Source: Candidatus Cryptoclostridium obscurum (GTDB lineage: Bacteria > Bacillota > Dehalobacteriia > UBA7702). Taken from it: 64,000 nucleotides of DNA. Shown here piece after piece: positions 17,975 to 28,631 of this stretch (position 1 is its first letter; every line of letters starts with the position of its first letter). The notes beneath the pieces are model-generated. The model worked only from the letters and a program-made list of their open reading frames with translations, did no database searches and was not told where the DNA came from. A program made the position numbers and the translations under genes. The DNA is taken from assembly GCA_904420535.1 (NCBI GenBank), contig CAJFVQ010000027.1, forward strand, positions 1 to 64,000, read 5' to 3'.

Positions 17975-19043
17975 TTTAACACCGTCGCAACTTACTGCAT
18001 TTTTTCTCGCATCAATGGTTGCTCCAGCGCTCATTAATCTATCTGCCCTTTTCTTTGCCGCGATGGGACGCGGCAGTTGGATCGGGATTCTCGCCATATC
18101 GGTCGCATCCCTTTTCCTTCTACTGTTGTTTTATGCCATTATAAAAAAAGCTGGATTCCCATCGGTCCATATGGTTTGGCAAGAACTTTTGGGAAATCGC
18201 CTCGGCAAAGCTGTTTGTTTTCTGCTTTCTCTCTACTTATTATTTTTGGCGACAATCGTATTGAGATCTTTTATCTATGCCATCAATGTCTATTACTTAC
18301 CGCACACTCCAATGGTGATTGTGGCAGCATTGCTGATTCTTCCCCCCATCGCCATCGCCTATTTCGGCGCGAGATCCATGGGACATGCCTCCCAGTTCAT
18401 CTACTTTTTTATATTGATCTTTTTTGCTTTTTTAATTATCGCAAAGAAAAACTACCAAGTTAGTTCTATCTTCCCCCTACTGGAAGCGGATCCGCAAATC
18501 ATTGTTAAAAATCTGCTTCCCCTTTGTTTTACCTCCTGTACTCTATTTGGTTGTTTTTATCTTTTTCCGCTCACGACCAACAGGAAGCGGATTCCCCACA
18601 GTATTTTCGCTTATTCCGTCATAGGAGTTTTTGTGCTGTTGGCATCTTATTGTATCGGCCTCGCCTATTTCGGCGATATCTTTTCTAAAATGAGCTTGCC
18701 GTTTTATCATATCGACACAACTCATAAAGGCCGGATCTTGGAACGACTTGATATTCTTTATATGATGATTGTATTGCCATTATTTGGCCTGTACTTATCA
18801 TTCTGGTTTAGCCAACTCATAGAATCGCAACGTCAAATTTTTCCAACATTTGCAGAACAGCATAACGGCTGGATTACGGTAATTTGGGCTTTGGCTGTTG
18901 TCGTTCTTTCTGTTTATCCTTCCTTGGATCACGGTATTTGGCCCATTTACAGCATGAGTAATACCATCAATCTCATTGCTGCGGGAATTTTATCCATATC
19001 TTATCTGATTTACATCCTCAAAAGGAGGCGCAAATTTTCTTGA
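17961..19043 (+). CDS. Spore germination permease, GerB/GerKB family
   Basis: About 10 TM, overlaps the GerA-family gene; GerB topology and position. Confidence 0.88.
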   Translation: MGKNNLTPSQLTAFFLASMVAPALINLSALFFAAMGRGSWIGILAISVASLFLLLLFYAIIKKAGFPSVHMVWQELLGNRLGKAVCFLLSLYLLFLATIVLRSFIYAINVYYLPHTPMVIVAALLILPPIAIAYFGARSMGHASQFIYFFILIFFAFLIIAKKNYQVSSIFPLLEADPQIIVKNLLPLCFTSCTLFGCFYLFPLTTNRKRIPHSIFAYSVIGVFVLLASYCIGLAYFGDIFSKMSLPFYHIDTTHKGRILERLDILYMMIVLPLFGLYLSFWFSQLIESQRQIFPTFAEQHNGWITVIWALAVVVLSVYPSLDHGIWPIYSMSNTINLIAAGILSISYLIYILKRRRKFS

Positions 19044-20146
19044 AAAAATTTTTTGCCATTGCCATATTACCCGCGGTGATAATATCATTTTCAGGCTGCT
19101 GGGATCAGAACTTATTTGAAGGTACCGCCATGGTATTGAGTGCCGGAATTGATACAGTCGAAGGAAATGAAGGCAGTGAATATGAATTTACCTTTGCCTA
19201 CGGGCAACCACAGAATTCCCAAGGGGAACTCCTGACCACATCTGCAGAAAGTTCCGTAATGGAAGAGGCGCTCCAATCTGCCAATGATACCATGGAGCGA
19301 CCTCTTGTCATTGAAAAATTGCAAAATATTATAATCTCTGAAGATGCCGCAAAAGAAGGTGCCATTGGCAATGGAGGAACTTATTATCTCGGGGAAACCA
19401 GCCGTTTTCTAGCCGATTACGTTATTTCTGAAAGCGATGCATCCGCCGTATTTGAAGCTGTTATGGCCATGGAAATGGGAGATAGTGCATTTTCTTACAT
19501 CGACAATCTGTTAACCACCTCGTCACAAAAAGGCTATTGCCCCAATGTATCACTCCATGATTATAATTTGGACTACATCAAAAACGGTATTGATGCAATA
19601 TTTCCTCTCATTACAGTAGAAGAAGAAAAAGTCACTGTATCGGGTACGGCATTATTTCATGATGAAAAAATGGTAGGAAAATTCAATCAACAAGAAACAA
19701 TGTACTTACTCATGCTGCTGGCTATGAATGAAAACACTGATTATACTATCAATATTCCCATTACCAATGAAAACCAAGCAACCGAAGCAACACTGCATAT
19801 CAACAGAGTCAAAAGTAACCAAAAGCCATCCATTCACGATGGTCAACTCACCATAAAATATGATATCAAGCTTTACGGCTATTTTGATGAATTGGAAAGA
19901 ACCCGTCTCATCAATGATTTCTCCCAAAAAGAAATCGACAAGGCCGCGGAACAACATATTTCAGAAAATCTTGTATCAATAGCAAATACACTATCCCAAC
20001 TGCCATGTGATCCCTTTGCTATAGAAGATCAAATTCGCGGATATTATCCTGATTTCTACAAAACACATAATTTTGACGAAGTTTACGCAAATGCAGAATT
20101 TCAGATCACAGTGGAAGCTATCATTACGAACGAGGGCAAAACATAA
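19040..20146 (+). CDS. Spore germination lipoprotein, Ger(x)C family
   Basis: TTG start; lipobox FSGCWDQNLFEGTAMVLSAGID; third gene of gerABC. Confidence 0.9.
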   Translation: MKKFFAIAILPAVIISFSGCWDQNLFEGTAMVLSAGIDTVEGNEGSEYEFTFAYGQPQNSQGELLTTSAESSVMEEALQSANDTMERPLVIEKLQNIIISEDAAKEGAIGNGGTYYLGETSRFLADYVISESDASAVFEAVMAMEMGDSAFSYIDNLLTTSSQKGYCPNVSLHDYNLDYIKNGIDAIFPLITVEEEKVTVSGTALFHDEKMVGKFNQQETMYLLMLLAMNENTDYTINIPITNENQATEATLHINRVKSNQKPSIHDGQLTIKYDIKLYGYFDELERTRLINDFSQKEIDKAAEQHISENLVSIANTLSQLPCDPFAIEDQIRGYYPDFYKTHNFDEVYANAEFQITVEAIITNEGKT

Positions 20147-20184
20147 TCACATTTTCATTAACTCTTAAAAATACAAGTGCCAAT

Positions 20185-20213
20185 AAAAAAGAGCGAGTAC
20201 AACTCGCTCTTTT
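20185..20213. terminator. Bidirectional intrinsic terminator
   Basis: AAAGAGCGAGT-ACA-ACTCGCTCTTT between convergent genes. Confidence 0.8.
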
Positions 20214-20241
20214 CAACATATATTCCAATGATTTCGTCAGA

Positions 20242-21309
20242 TTAATCTCTTCTGCGTAAAAAAGCAGGAATGCTGAGATCCTCCATTTCAAAATCGCTGA
20301 AACTGGAAGATTTGGACTCTTCTTCTTTTTCTTCTTTTACCGATGTGTTGCCATCGAAACCGGTGGCAATTACAATCACGCGAACCTCGTCGTCAAGGGA
20401 TTCATCAACTGCAGCACCAAAAATAATATTAGCGTCTTTGTCAGCAGCTTGTTCCACAATCTTCGCAGCTTCGTTCACCTCAAAAAGGCTCATATTAGGT
20501 GAACCAGTAATATTCAAAATAACCCCTTGAGCACCATTAATGGAAGAAGATTCCAACAAAGGACTGGAAATTGCAGCATTGGCAGCATCCACCGAGCGAT
20601 TTTCCCCACGGGCAATGCCAATTCCCATGAGGGCGGAACCGGCATCTTTCATCACAGATTTTACATCGTTAAAGTCGAGATTGATTAAGGCAGGCATACC
20701 AATCAGATCTGTAATGCTCTGGATCCCTTGATGGAGAATGTCATTTACAATGCCAAAACTTTCCGTCATCGGCGTACGACTATCAATAATTTGCAGCAAT
20801 TTATCATTGGGAATGGTAATTAAGGCATCGACCTGATCTTTCAGTTCCGCAATCCCATATTCAGCCTGTTGGGCACGGCGTCTACCCTCAAAGCTAAAAG
20901 GACGAGTTACAACACCCACGGTAAGAGCGCCCAATTCTCTGGCAACGGAAGCGACGATGGGAGCCGCACCGGTACCAGTACCGCCGCCCATACCGGCAGT
21001 GACAAAAACCATATCAGAACCGGCCAAAATTTCTTTCAAATCTTCTCTGCTTTCTTCGGCGGATTTACGTCCCATTTCAGGATTGCCGCCGGAACCTAAC
21101 CCCCTGGTTAGTTTTGCACCGATTTGCAATTTCTCACCTGCCAGAGATTTTTTCAAAACCTGCAAGTCCGTGTTAATGGCAATAAACTCAACACCATTTA
21201 CATCGTTGTTAATCATGTGGTCAATTGCATTGTTACCGCCGCCGCCGACACCAACCACTCTGATCTTCGCGAACTGATCATATTCCATGTCTTCAAATTC
21301 CAATGCCAT
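20242..21309 (-). CDS. ftsZ: Cell division protein FtsZ
   Basis: [51 protein letters not shown]. Confidence 0.98.
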   Translation of the reverse strand: MALEFEDMEYDQFAKIRVVGVGGGGNNAIDHMINNDVNGVEFIAINTDLQVLKKSLAGEKLQIGAKLTRGLGSGGNPEMGRKSAEESREDLKEILAGSDMVFVTAGMGGGTGTGAAPIVASVARELGALTVGVVTRPFSFEGRRRAQQAEYGIAELKDQVDALITIPNDKLLQIIDSRTPMTESFGIVNDILHQGIQSITDLIGMPALINLDFNDVKSVMKDAGSALMGIGIARGENRSVDAANAAISSPLLESSSINGAQGVILNITGSPNMSLFEVNEAAKIVEQAADKDANIIFGAAVDESLDDEVRVIVIATGFDGNTSVKEEKEEESKSSSFSDFEMEDLSIPAFLRRRD

Positions 21310-21469
21310 GCCATTTCCTCCCTTATATACTAACGTATGAATTTCGGTATTATCAAATAATTTAATCATCTTCTACAAAAAAATGTAGATACCTGCTTGA
21401 ATTATAACTTTTTTTTCAAAAAATGTCAATTCTTCCACAAGGTTTCATTGATGGTTTTTTCATCTTATT

Positions 21470-22405
21470 TCACATGCCGTCACCTGCCTCGGAAGTATCT
21501 TCTTTCGGTGCAACGTTGCTATTTCCATTATCTGTATTTTCTTGTGTATTCTCTTGATTTTGTTGTCCCGCAGAAGCTTCCAGATCATACCCTCCAATGA
21601 CAGGTTTCCGCAACGAAGAGACATCCATATATTCCACTTGCGGCAAATCCGCAGCCGGAATCTCGTCCAAAAGATCTTCAATCAAATGACGTTTCTTTAA
21701 TAAATCCTTCGCTTCGCCTAAACGCAATTCCATCGTATCCAGTGTCATCACAATGCCATGATCCGAGGAAACGGAAAGCTCTCGTGGCCGTTCTCGCATA
21801 AAATCGGCAAATACCGCGGCGGCGGCCAAAAGATCCGCAGCGTCTTGGGAATCAAGACGCATCCCCACACAAAGAAATCTCGGCAACTCAATGCTGCGAA
21901 TCAAAGGCAAGTAATCATTATATTCCTCCCGTTTCTCCATGAGATTTCCATTCTCATCCACGAGATAATACCCTTCGTCTTCTTGATACAACCACGCCAC
22001 TGCTTCTTTTTCTTCCACTTGAATTAAAATCTTGTGAAAAGGCCGCGTTTTTATATCAACAGATTTCACCATGGCATGAAGCGCTACTTTTTCTTCGGCT
22101 TTCTCTCGATCCACATCGAAAAGATTACCGCCGGTAGTAATTCCCGAAAGCGTGATGATATCTTCGTCGGATATTCTTTGATTTCCCTCCACTTCGATGT
22201 TTTCTACGGTAAAGGCGCTGCTATTGAGAAAAAAATAAACGCCAAGACAGAGAATTATCAGAAGAATTACTTTCCAGATCCAGCTGTTTTTTTTGCGCTT
22301 ATGCCTTTGTTTTCTTTTGCGCAATTCTCCCCGACTGCCATTGTTGCGGGAAGGAAGATTGTTTCTTCGCGTCCTCCCGCTGCGGGAGGATCTGCTCACA
22401 GCCAT
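21470..22405 (-). CDS. Cell division protein FtsQ/DivIB family (POTRA)
   Basis: Single TM then FTVENIEVEGNQRISDEDIITLSGI; located upstream of ftsZ. Confidence 0.9.
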   Translation of the reverse strand: MAVSRSSRSGRTRRNNLPSRNNGSRGELRKRKQRHKRKKNSWIWKVILLIILCLGVYFFLNSSAFTVENIEVEGNQRISDEDIITLSGITTGGNLFDVDREKAEEKVALHAMVKSVDIKTRPFHKILIQVEEKEAVAWLYQEDEGYYLVDENGNLMEKREEYNDYLPLIRSIELPRFLCVGMRLDSQDAADLLAAAAVFADFMRERPRELSVSSDHGIVMTLDTMELRLGEAKDLLKKRHLIEDLLDEIPAADLPQVEYMDVSSLRKPVIGGYDLEASAGQQNQENTQENTDNGNSNVAPKEDTSEAGDGM

Positions 22406-22620
22406 GCGTAACTTCTCCTTTCAACTCACTATCTGTATTATTATAGTTGTTTTAAGCGCCAAGGTAAAGAGAAAATTTGCTTTTTTCTCAAAAAAACAGA
22501 ATTCATCCAAAATAGCAACAAAAAAACAACGTAAATTACACAATAGAACTGAAAAATTATTTGGAAAATGAGAAATATCCTGTTATAATAAACAACATAA
22601 AATCAAGCGAGAGGAATCCA

Positions 22621-23106
22621 ATGGAAATATATTTGGCTGATAAAAATGATTATCCCCTTGTCAAACATATTGTATATCATACCATCGAAACAATTTATCC
22701 CAATTACTACCCTCAAGGGGCTGTCCAGTATTTTCTTGCGCTTCATCATGGCAATGCCCTCCGCCAAGCCCTGGCTCAAGGCGAAGTTTATCTTTTAAAG
22801 TTCCAGAAACAATGGGTGGCTACTGCCAGCATAAACGGGAATGCCATCAGTCGTCTTTTCGTTTTGCCTCAATTCCAGGGAATGGGATGCGGAACCCGCC
22901 TAATGGACGAGATGGAATCTTTCATTTTTTCGGAATATGATATGATTACCTTATCCTCTTCCTGGCCGGCCTATCAAATGTATTTGAATCGAGGCTATTC
23001 CCCCGTTTCCTATCACCAGATCATAACCGACAACGGCCATGTTCTTTGTTACCAACAAATGGAAAAATACGCTGACAAGGATCCACCAAAAAGTTGCGTT
23101 GATTGA
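22621..23106 (+). CDS. GNAT-family N-acetyltransferase
   Basis: ISRLFVLPQFQGMGCGTRLMDEMES motif; ATG 22621. Confidence 0.85.
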   Translation: MEIYLADKNDYPLVKHIVYHTIETIYPNYYPQGAVQYFLALHHGNALRQALAQGEVYLLKFQKQWVATASINGNAISRLFVLPQFQGMGCGTRLMDEMESFIFSEYDMITLSSSWPAYQMYLNRGYSPVSYHQIITDNGHVLCYQQMEKYADKDPPKSCVD

Positions 23107-23133
23107 TGGCTGTCCCTGTTCTTTGGCTACAAA

Positions 23134-23167
23134 AATAACGGTATATGGATTTCCATATACCGTTATT
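23134..23167. terminator. Intrinsic terminator
   Basis: AATAACGGTATATGG-AT-TTCCATATACCGTTATT-type inverted repeat. Confidence 0.7.
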
Positions 23168-23244
23168 CTTTCCGAATTTTTTGAGAAATGGTATTTCCCC
23201 GAGAAAGCCTGTGGAAAATCATCATAGGATTATCATTCTTCCAT

Positions 23245-23472
23245 TCAGGATTCGTCGGTCTTTTGACGTTTTTCTGCTGCCATCAAATCTTTTTTCTTCT
23301 TTGTCAGCAGGCCTCCCATACGACCGGTTTCTTTGGCGCTAAGGCCGGCCCACCCCACTTCGCGAACCTTATCCAGAAGTCCCAGCTCTTCCGCAATTTC
23401 CAATTTCATGGCTTCGACATCGTCAGGAGTTTTTTTCATTTTACTTTTTCTTGATTTAGATATTTTTTCCAT
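23245..23472 (-). CDS. Small acid-soluble spore protein, alpha/beta-type (SspF-like)
   Basis: VEAMKLEIAEELGLLDKVREVGWAGLSAKETGRMGGLLTKK matches the alpha/beta SASP core, including an EIA GPR-site-like motif. Confidence 0.75.
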   Translation of the reverse strand: MEKISKSRKSKMKKTPDDVEAMKLEIAEELGLLDKVREVGWAGLSAKETGRMGGLLTKKKKDLMAAEKRQKTDES

Positions 23473-23533
23473 TTCTGCACCTCCAACCATAATATGGCAC
23501 AAAAATGGCTAAAATATACGGGTATTCGTTTTC

Positions 23534-24103
23534 TTATTTCTTCATTTGTTTGGCAACCTTTAGAACATTGGCAGCAAATGATTTAAAATTCTCCACTCCT
23601 TCGATATCCTCGGCAACTTCTCCCGGAAGGCGACCAAAGCCCATGTTCCAATATTTGGCACCGGGCACAATCATGCCGTTGATGAAGAAAAACATCAGCA
23701 TTTCCGACAAGGTGGCCGTATGGCCACCACGGCGTGCAACAGCAATAGGACCGCCAACTTTTCCGTCAAGAAACCGCTGGTTGGATAGATTTATCATCCC
23801 AAGACGCTGTAAAAAATTCATACAATCACCGCGAGCCGTGCCGAAATAAACCGGGGCGCCGATGATCATACCGTCGGCATTTTTAATGATCTCTGCCATT
23901 TCATTGACGCCGTCGTCAATGGCGCATTTTCCCGTTTTGTTACAAGCATTACAAGCCCGACAGGAAGCAATGGTTTTCCCCGCCAGAGAGTAAATTTCCG
24001 ATTCACCGCCATTTTCCTGAATTGTTTTGGCCATCTCTTCCATGGCAAGCATAGTGTTTCCCTTTTTCCTCGGGCTGGTGGATATACATATGATTTTCGT
24101 CAT
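23534..24103 (-). CDS. Flavodoxin-like NADPH-dependent FMN reductase / iron-sulfur flavoprotein
   Basis: ICISTSPRKKGNTMLAMEEMA; CRACNACNKTGKCAIDDGVNEMAEIIKNADGMIIGAPVYFG. Confidence 0.9.
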   Translation of the reverse strand: MTKIICISTSPRKKGNTMLAMEEMAKTIQENGGESEIYSLAGKTIASCRACNACNKTGKCAIDDGVNEMAEIIKNADGMIIGAPVYFGTARGDCMNFLQRLGMINLSNQRFLDGKVGGPIAVARRGGHTATLSEMLMFFFINGMIVPGAKYWNMGFGRLPGEVAEDIEGVENFKSFAANVLKVAKQMKK

Positions 24104-24313
24104 GATAAAAGCCTCCTGTTTCCCATCGCTGTCATTTTCCGTTGTGAAAATCCGCGATTCTTAATTCTGCATTTTATTTAATATATATTGTAGCATAATG
24201 AAATACAGAAGTCCATTGATGCTGATAAGAATTGACTTTTACAGTCAAATTATATAAAATAGATAAGTATAATAACTTTTTAAATGATATTAATAATTCT
24301 TGAGGTGAATGGC

Positions 24314-25540
24314 ATGAGCGTCTATGATATTCTCGAAGAAAGAGGATACATCGAACAAAATACCCACGAAGAGGAACTCAGAGAGTTGCTCGATAAAGAA
24401 AAGGTTACTTTTTATATCGGATTTGACCCCACAGCAGACAGCCTCCATGTCGGCCATTTCATTCAGGTTATGGTCATGATGCATATGCAAAAAGAAGGGC
24501 ATCGTCCCATTGCCTTGTTGGGCGGCGGTACCGGTATGGTAGGGGATCCCTCGGGCCGTACGGATATGCGCCAAATGCTTACGGTGGAAACCATTGACCA
24601 AAACTGTGCCAATTTCAAAGAACAGTTCTCCCGTTTTCTTGATTTCAGCGACGACAGGGCCATTTGTGTCAACAATGCCGATTGGCTGCGGGATTTGAAA
24701 TATGTTGACTTTTTAAGAGAAGTGGGAAGCCAATTCTCTGTCAACCGCATGTTGACCTTTGAGTGTTTCAAAAGCCGTTTGGAACGGGGCCTCTCTTTCT
24801 TGGAATTCAATTATATGCTGATGCAGAGTTATGATTTCTTGGAACTTTATAGGAGATACGGTTGCCAGCTACAGCTAGGTGGAAATGACCAGTGGTCCAA
24901 TATTTTAGGCGGCGTAGAATTGGTGCGCCGTTTGGATCAAGGACAAGCCTTTGGAATGACTTTCAAGCTTTTAACCACATCCGAAGGGAAAAAAATGGGG
25001 AAAACAGCCAAGGGTGCTTTATGGATTGATGAAAAGAAAACGACACCTTATGAATTTTACCATTATTGGCGGAATGTGGACGATGCCGATGTAGAAAACT
25101 GTTTGGCCCTTTTGACCTTCCTTCCCATGGAGGAAGTGCGCCGTTTAGGCGCTTTGCAGGATTCCAAGATCAACGAAGCCAAAGAGATCTTGGCTTACGA
25201 AGTGACAAAACTGGTCCATGGTGAAGAAAAAGCGAGCAAAGCCCAGGAAGCAGAACGCGCTCTTTTCGCCAAAGGCGGCAGCGGCGACAACATTCCCACC
25301 ATCGATATGAAAGCAGATGATTTCAAAGATGGTATGAACATCCTGGATATTTATATGAAATGCGGTCTTATCCCCTCCAAGGGTGAAGGACGCCGTCTGA
25401 TGCAGCAAGGCGGTATCAAGATGAAAGGCGAAACAATCAATGATTTTAACCGCATGATCACTTTGGAAGATTTTGAAGACGGGAAACTTTTATTGCAAAA
25501 AGGGAAAAAAGCTTTTAAGCAGATTAAAATAGACCAATGA
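24314..25540 (+). CDS. tyrS: Tyrosyl-tRNA synthetase
   Basis: [30 protein letters not shown]-terminal S4 domain. Confidence 0.97.
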   Translation: MSVYDILEERGYIEQNTHEEELRELLDKEKVTFYIGFDPTADSLHVGHFIQVMVMMHMQKEGHRPIALLGGGTGMVGDPSGRTDMRQMLTVETIDQNCANFKEQFSRFLDFSDDRAICVNNADWLRDLKYVDFLREVGSQFSVNRMLTFECFKSRLERGLSFLEFNYMLMQSYDFLELYRRYGCQLQLGGNDQWSNILGGVELVRRLDQGQAFGMTFKLLTTSEGKKMGKTAKGALWIDEKKTTPYEFYHYWRNVDDADVENCLALLTFLPMEEVRRLGALQDSKINEAKEILAYEVTKLVHGEEKASKAQEAERALFAKGGSGDNIPTIDMKADDFKDGMNILDIYMKCGLIPSKGEGRRLMQQGGIKMKGETINDFNRMITLEDFEDGKLLLQKGKKAFKQIKIDQ

Positions 25541-25839
25541 ACAAAAATTCTCTTTTATCCGATAACTATTTCGACAAGATTGAACCATATCTTTATGAGA
25601 TTATGGATAGTGATGTGGCTCACACAGTTCACGCTCTTTCTGTGGAACTCCGTACCGAGTATCCTCAGGAGTATGATCTCTTTAACAGAAAATTCAGCAA
25701 CGAATATTCGTTAAAAGGTTGCGGACAGCGCCACGCCTATGTCAACGGTTTGACCATTGTTCTGGAGAATCTGCGCCAAAAAGGGAAAGTAGAAAAAATC
25801 ACGAAAAACGGTGAGATCTGTTGGCGTAAAATTGATTGA
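25537..25839 (+). CDS. Hypothetical protein
   Basis: ORF coupled to tyrS (ATGA overlap); no recognised domain. Confidence 0.6.
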   Translation: MNKNSLLSDNYFDKIEPYLYEIMDSDVAHTVHALSVELRTEYPQEYDLFNRKFSNEYSLKGCGQRHAYVNGLTIVLENLRQKGKVEKITKNGEICWRKID

Positions 25840-25862
25840 TCTTATTCCCGGGAGGTGATGGA

Positions 25863-26543
25863 TTGTCCAGAAAACGAAGTTGTCTCGGCCGTTTGCTGTT
25901 GATCATTATCATCGTCGGTTTACTTGCCGCCGGCATCCTCTTTTATTTTGGTTACCGCGATTATCGCGAAGCAGTGGAAGAGATCCCCCTTACGGAAAAA
26001 ATCGCTCAAATCCAAAGTAATCCTGAGTATGTGACCATCGATGAGATCAGCGGTGATTTTCAGAGGGCCATTGTTGCCGTAGAAGACAAACGATTTTATC
26101 GCCACGGAGCCTTGGACCCCATCGGCTTTGGCCGAGCAGTTGTCACCAATCTGAGAAATCAAGAATTCAGTGAAGGCGGTAGCACCATTACACAACAAGT
26201 TGCAAAAAATCTCTATTTTTCCAACGAAAAACGGCTGACCCGTAAAATTGCAGAAGCTTTGGTTGCTATGGATTTGGAAAAAGAATATTCCAAAGATGAG
26301 ATCTTGGAATTTTACTGCAATATTATTTTCTTTGGTCAAAGTTACTACGGGATTTCTGAAGCGAGCTACGGGTATTTCGGGAAATCTCCCGGCAATTTAA
26401 CCTTTGAGGAATCTGCCATGTTGGCGGGGATCCCTCAAGCCCCCAGCATTTATAACCCTGTTGACCACCCTGAAAATGCAAAAGCCAGACAAGCCGTGGT
26501 TTTAGAAATTCTGGAAGAAAACGGTATTACTACAGGGAAGTAA
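25863..26543 (+). CDS. Transglycosylase domain protein (monofunctional peptidoglycan glycosyltransferase, GT51)
   Basis: TTG start behind GGAGGTGATGGA; IVAVEDKRFYRHGALDPIGFGRAV, EGGSTITQQVAKNLYF. Confidence 0.92.
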   Translation: MSRKRSCLGRLLLIIIIVGLLAAGILFYFGYRDYREAVEEIPLTEKIAQIQSNPEYVTIDEISGDFQRAIVAVEDKRFYRHGALDPIGFGRAVVTNLRNQEFSEGGSTITQQVAKNLYFSNEKRLTRKIAEALVAMDLEKEYSKDEILEFYCNIIFFGQSYYGISEASYGYFGKSPGNLTFEESAMLAGIPQAPSIYNPVDHPENAKARQAVVLEILEENGITTGK

Positions 26544-26598
26544 AATTAACCATAGAAATATAGAGATAAATTTGTACCATTTTAACAACGAAGTACCC

Positions 26599-26630
26599 AA
26601 AAAGACACAGACAAAAGCCTGTGTCTTTTT
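26599..26630. terminator. Bidirectional intrinsic terminator
   Basis: AAAAAGACACAG-N8-CTGTGTCTTTTT. Confidence 0.8.
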
Positions 26631-26653
26631 CATATGCCTTTTCAAACAATACT

Positions 26654-27871
26654 TTAACCCATGGGCTCTTCGTCCTTGATGCGATGTGACCATAACAAAA
26701 AGCATATGGCGCAGACAATCGCAGTCCAATAGGGCAGATGTAGTACGCCGCTACCGACAAGGGACGTGACAAAAGATACAATCATGGGAGTAAGGAACTG
26801 AGCCAAATAAAGTGCTGCAGAAATCAGAGGGATTACCGTTGTCACCGCGGATAAACCCGCCTTTTTCGAGGCCGTGGAAATAATATAGGGAATTCCCATA
26901 CCGTTAGCAAAGCCAATGAAAACGGAGCCGGTAAGATTTCCTACCCAACCGCCCACAAGTGTCATCAGAAGATAACCGATCAGGAACAAAATTGGTGCCA
27001 CAAATCGCGTTTTCTTCTGAAACAATATCTTTACCTTGACAAAGAACAAACCACCAAGAAAAGCAACAAAATCCATAAAAGCCATGATGATCGCCACGTA
27101 TTGTTGAGGAATCACACCTTCGGAAGCAACTTCTATGGCAAAATTCGTGGGATAGATGTAAAAAGTAACCATCAGTAAAAACATCCCCACCACAAAGGAA
27201 GCATTATGATAAAATACTTTTCCAACATTGGTCTTCGTCCCTTCGCTGTCTTCATTTTCAATACGATCATTGGGAAGGAAAAAGAAGCAAGCTATCATAC
27301 TGATCAATCCCAAAAGGTACACCAAAAAGCTAGCTCGCCAGCTAATGACAGCCAGAAGTCCCGAAAGTAACGTGGCCACGACACCGCCCATCTGATTCAT
27401 CGCTGAAGAATACCCCATCAGCTTTTCCTGTTCCTCAGGGGCAAAATAGTAAGACAGGAGACCAGTAGAAAGGGGCATGATAATACCAACGCCGAAACCG
27501 ACCAAAGCGCGGGCCGCCAATACGAGAAAAATATTGCTGAATAAACCTGCGGAGCAGCCACCAAAGGTATATAAAATCAGTCCAAGCATCACAAGGGTTT
27601 TTGACCCCATACAACGGCAAAGCTTCGGGAAAAGAAAGTTTGTGAATACAATAAAAATCGCCGGCATACTAACGACCATCTGGATAAAAAGCGGATTTGT
27701 ATCACTAAAGTAGGCCTTCACTACCCCTAAAGCCGGTGCAACGGCAGCACCAGCCATGACGGTGAGCAAAGATAAGGATAGAATTGCCAACATAAGAAAT
27801 TTACTTTTTCTTTTTTCTTCACGCATCGTTTTCATCTCCAATTCTCGATTTGTCATAATAAAAAAGCGCAA
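26654..27871 (-). CDS. Major facilitator superfamily transporter
   Basis: 12-TM-like pattern; MFS loop motifs; exact start uncertain. Confidence 0.85.
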   Translation of the reverse strand: MRFFIMTNRELEMKTMREEKRKSKFLMLAILSLSLLTVMAGAAVAPALGVVKAYFSDTNPLFIQMVVSMPAIFIVFTNFLFPKLCRCMGSKTLVMLGLILYTFGGCSAGLFSNIFLVLAARALVGFGVGIIMPLSTGLLSYYFAPEEQEKLMGYSSAMNQMGGVVATLLSGLLAVISWRASFLVYLLGLISMIACFFFLPNDRIENEDSEGTKTNVGKVFYHNASFVVGMFLLMVTFYIYPTNFAIEVASEGVIPQQYVAIIMAFMDFVAFLGGLFFVKVKILFQKKTRFVAPILFLIGYLLMTLVGGWVGNLTGSVFIGFANGMGIPYIISTASKKAGLSAVTTVIPLISAALYLAQFLTPMIVSFVTSLVGSGVLHLPYWTAIVCAICFLLWSHRIKDEEPMG

Positions 27872-27944
27872 GTCTGTTTGGACTTACGCTTTTCGCTACA
27901 CAACATTTTATATATCTATTATATCATATTTTCCTCTGGATTTG

Positions 27945-28631
27945 TCAATTATTTTTTTCATTCACTTCAGCGATTTCTATCCCCAAAAATCCCGCCAACT
28001 CTACAGCCTGGGACGCAGTTACAATGGCGCCTCTTAATTCAGACAATTCCTCCGATACGGTAATATGTTGGAGCGTATTTCCAGTAAAGTCAACGCCCTT
28101 TAGCATTGTTTGAAAAAAGGTACAACCGCTGAAATTCGATTGCTCCAGGTCCATATCCTTAAAACGGCACTGAGAAAAGTAGGCTTCGGTAAAATCGCAT
28201 TGAACCATTGCAATATGTTCCCATTGACTTTGGCTAAAATTTCCAAGACGAAACACAGACTCTTCCCATAAAACATGATGAAAAGCACTATCAATCATCG
28301 ATGCTCCCATACCTTTGCATTGAAAGAAACAACAACGCTCGAAAAAACAATGACTCCACCCGGCATTGGAAAAATCACAGTTGCGAAAAATTACATCTCG
28401 GAAAGCGGCGCCATGACATCGACTACGCGCAAAAGAAAACTTTTCAAAAGCTACTCGTTGAAAACTGCTATAATCCAAGTCGATCATCTCCGCAAAGCCC
28501 TTTTGAAAGTAACCATTGACCAGGCGACCATCATCGGTTTTCAAAAGTTTAGGCAGTTCATCACCGCAAATTGCCGATAGATTTTGCACGAATGCAGGCT
28601 TGCGCAAAGAGATCTTTTCTTTTTCCCGCAT
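27945..28631 (-). CDS. Pentapeptide repeat protein (Qnr/McbG-like fold)
   Basis: Repeated A/C-x-F pentads (FARSRCHGAAFRDVIFRNCDFSNAGW...CDFTEAYFSQCRFKDMDLEQSNFSGCTF); C-terminal ELRGAIVTASQAVELAGFLGIEI; ATGA overlap with the AraC gene. Confidence 0.85.
   Translation of the reverse strand: MREKEKISLRKPAFVQNLSAICGDELPKLLKTDDGRLVNGYFQKGFAEMIDLDYSSFQRVAFEKFSFARSRCHGAAFRDVIFRNCDFSNAGWSHCFFERCCFFQCKGMGASMIDSAFHHVLWEESVFRLGNFSQSQWEHIAMVQCDFTEAYFSQCRFKDMDLEQSNFSGCTFFQTMLKGVDFTGNTLQHITVSEELSELRGAIVTASQAVELAGFLGIEIAEVNEKNN

Noticed and set aside
24104-24313. T-box leader for tyrS
   Set aside because: The upstream region is short and AT-rich, and I found no TGG-ACC T-box core or terminator/antiterminator pair.
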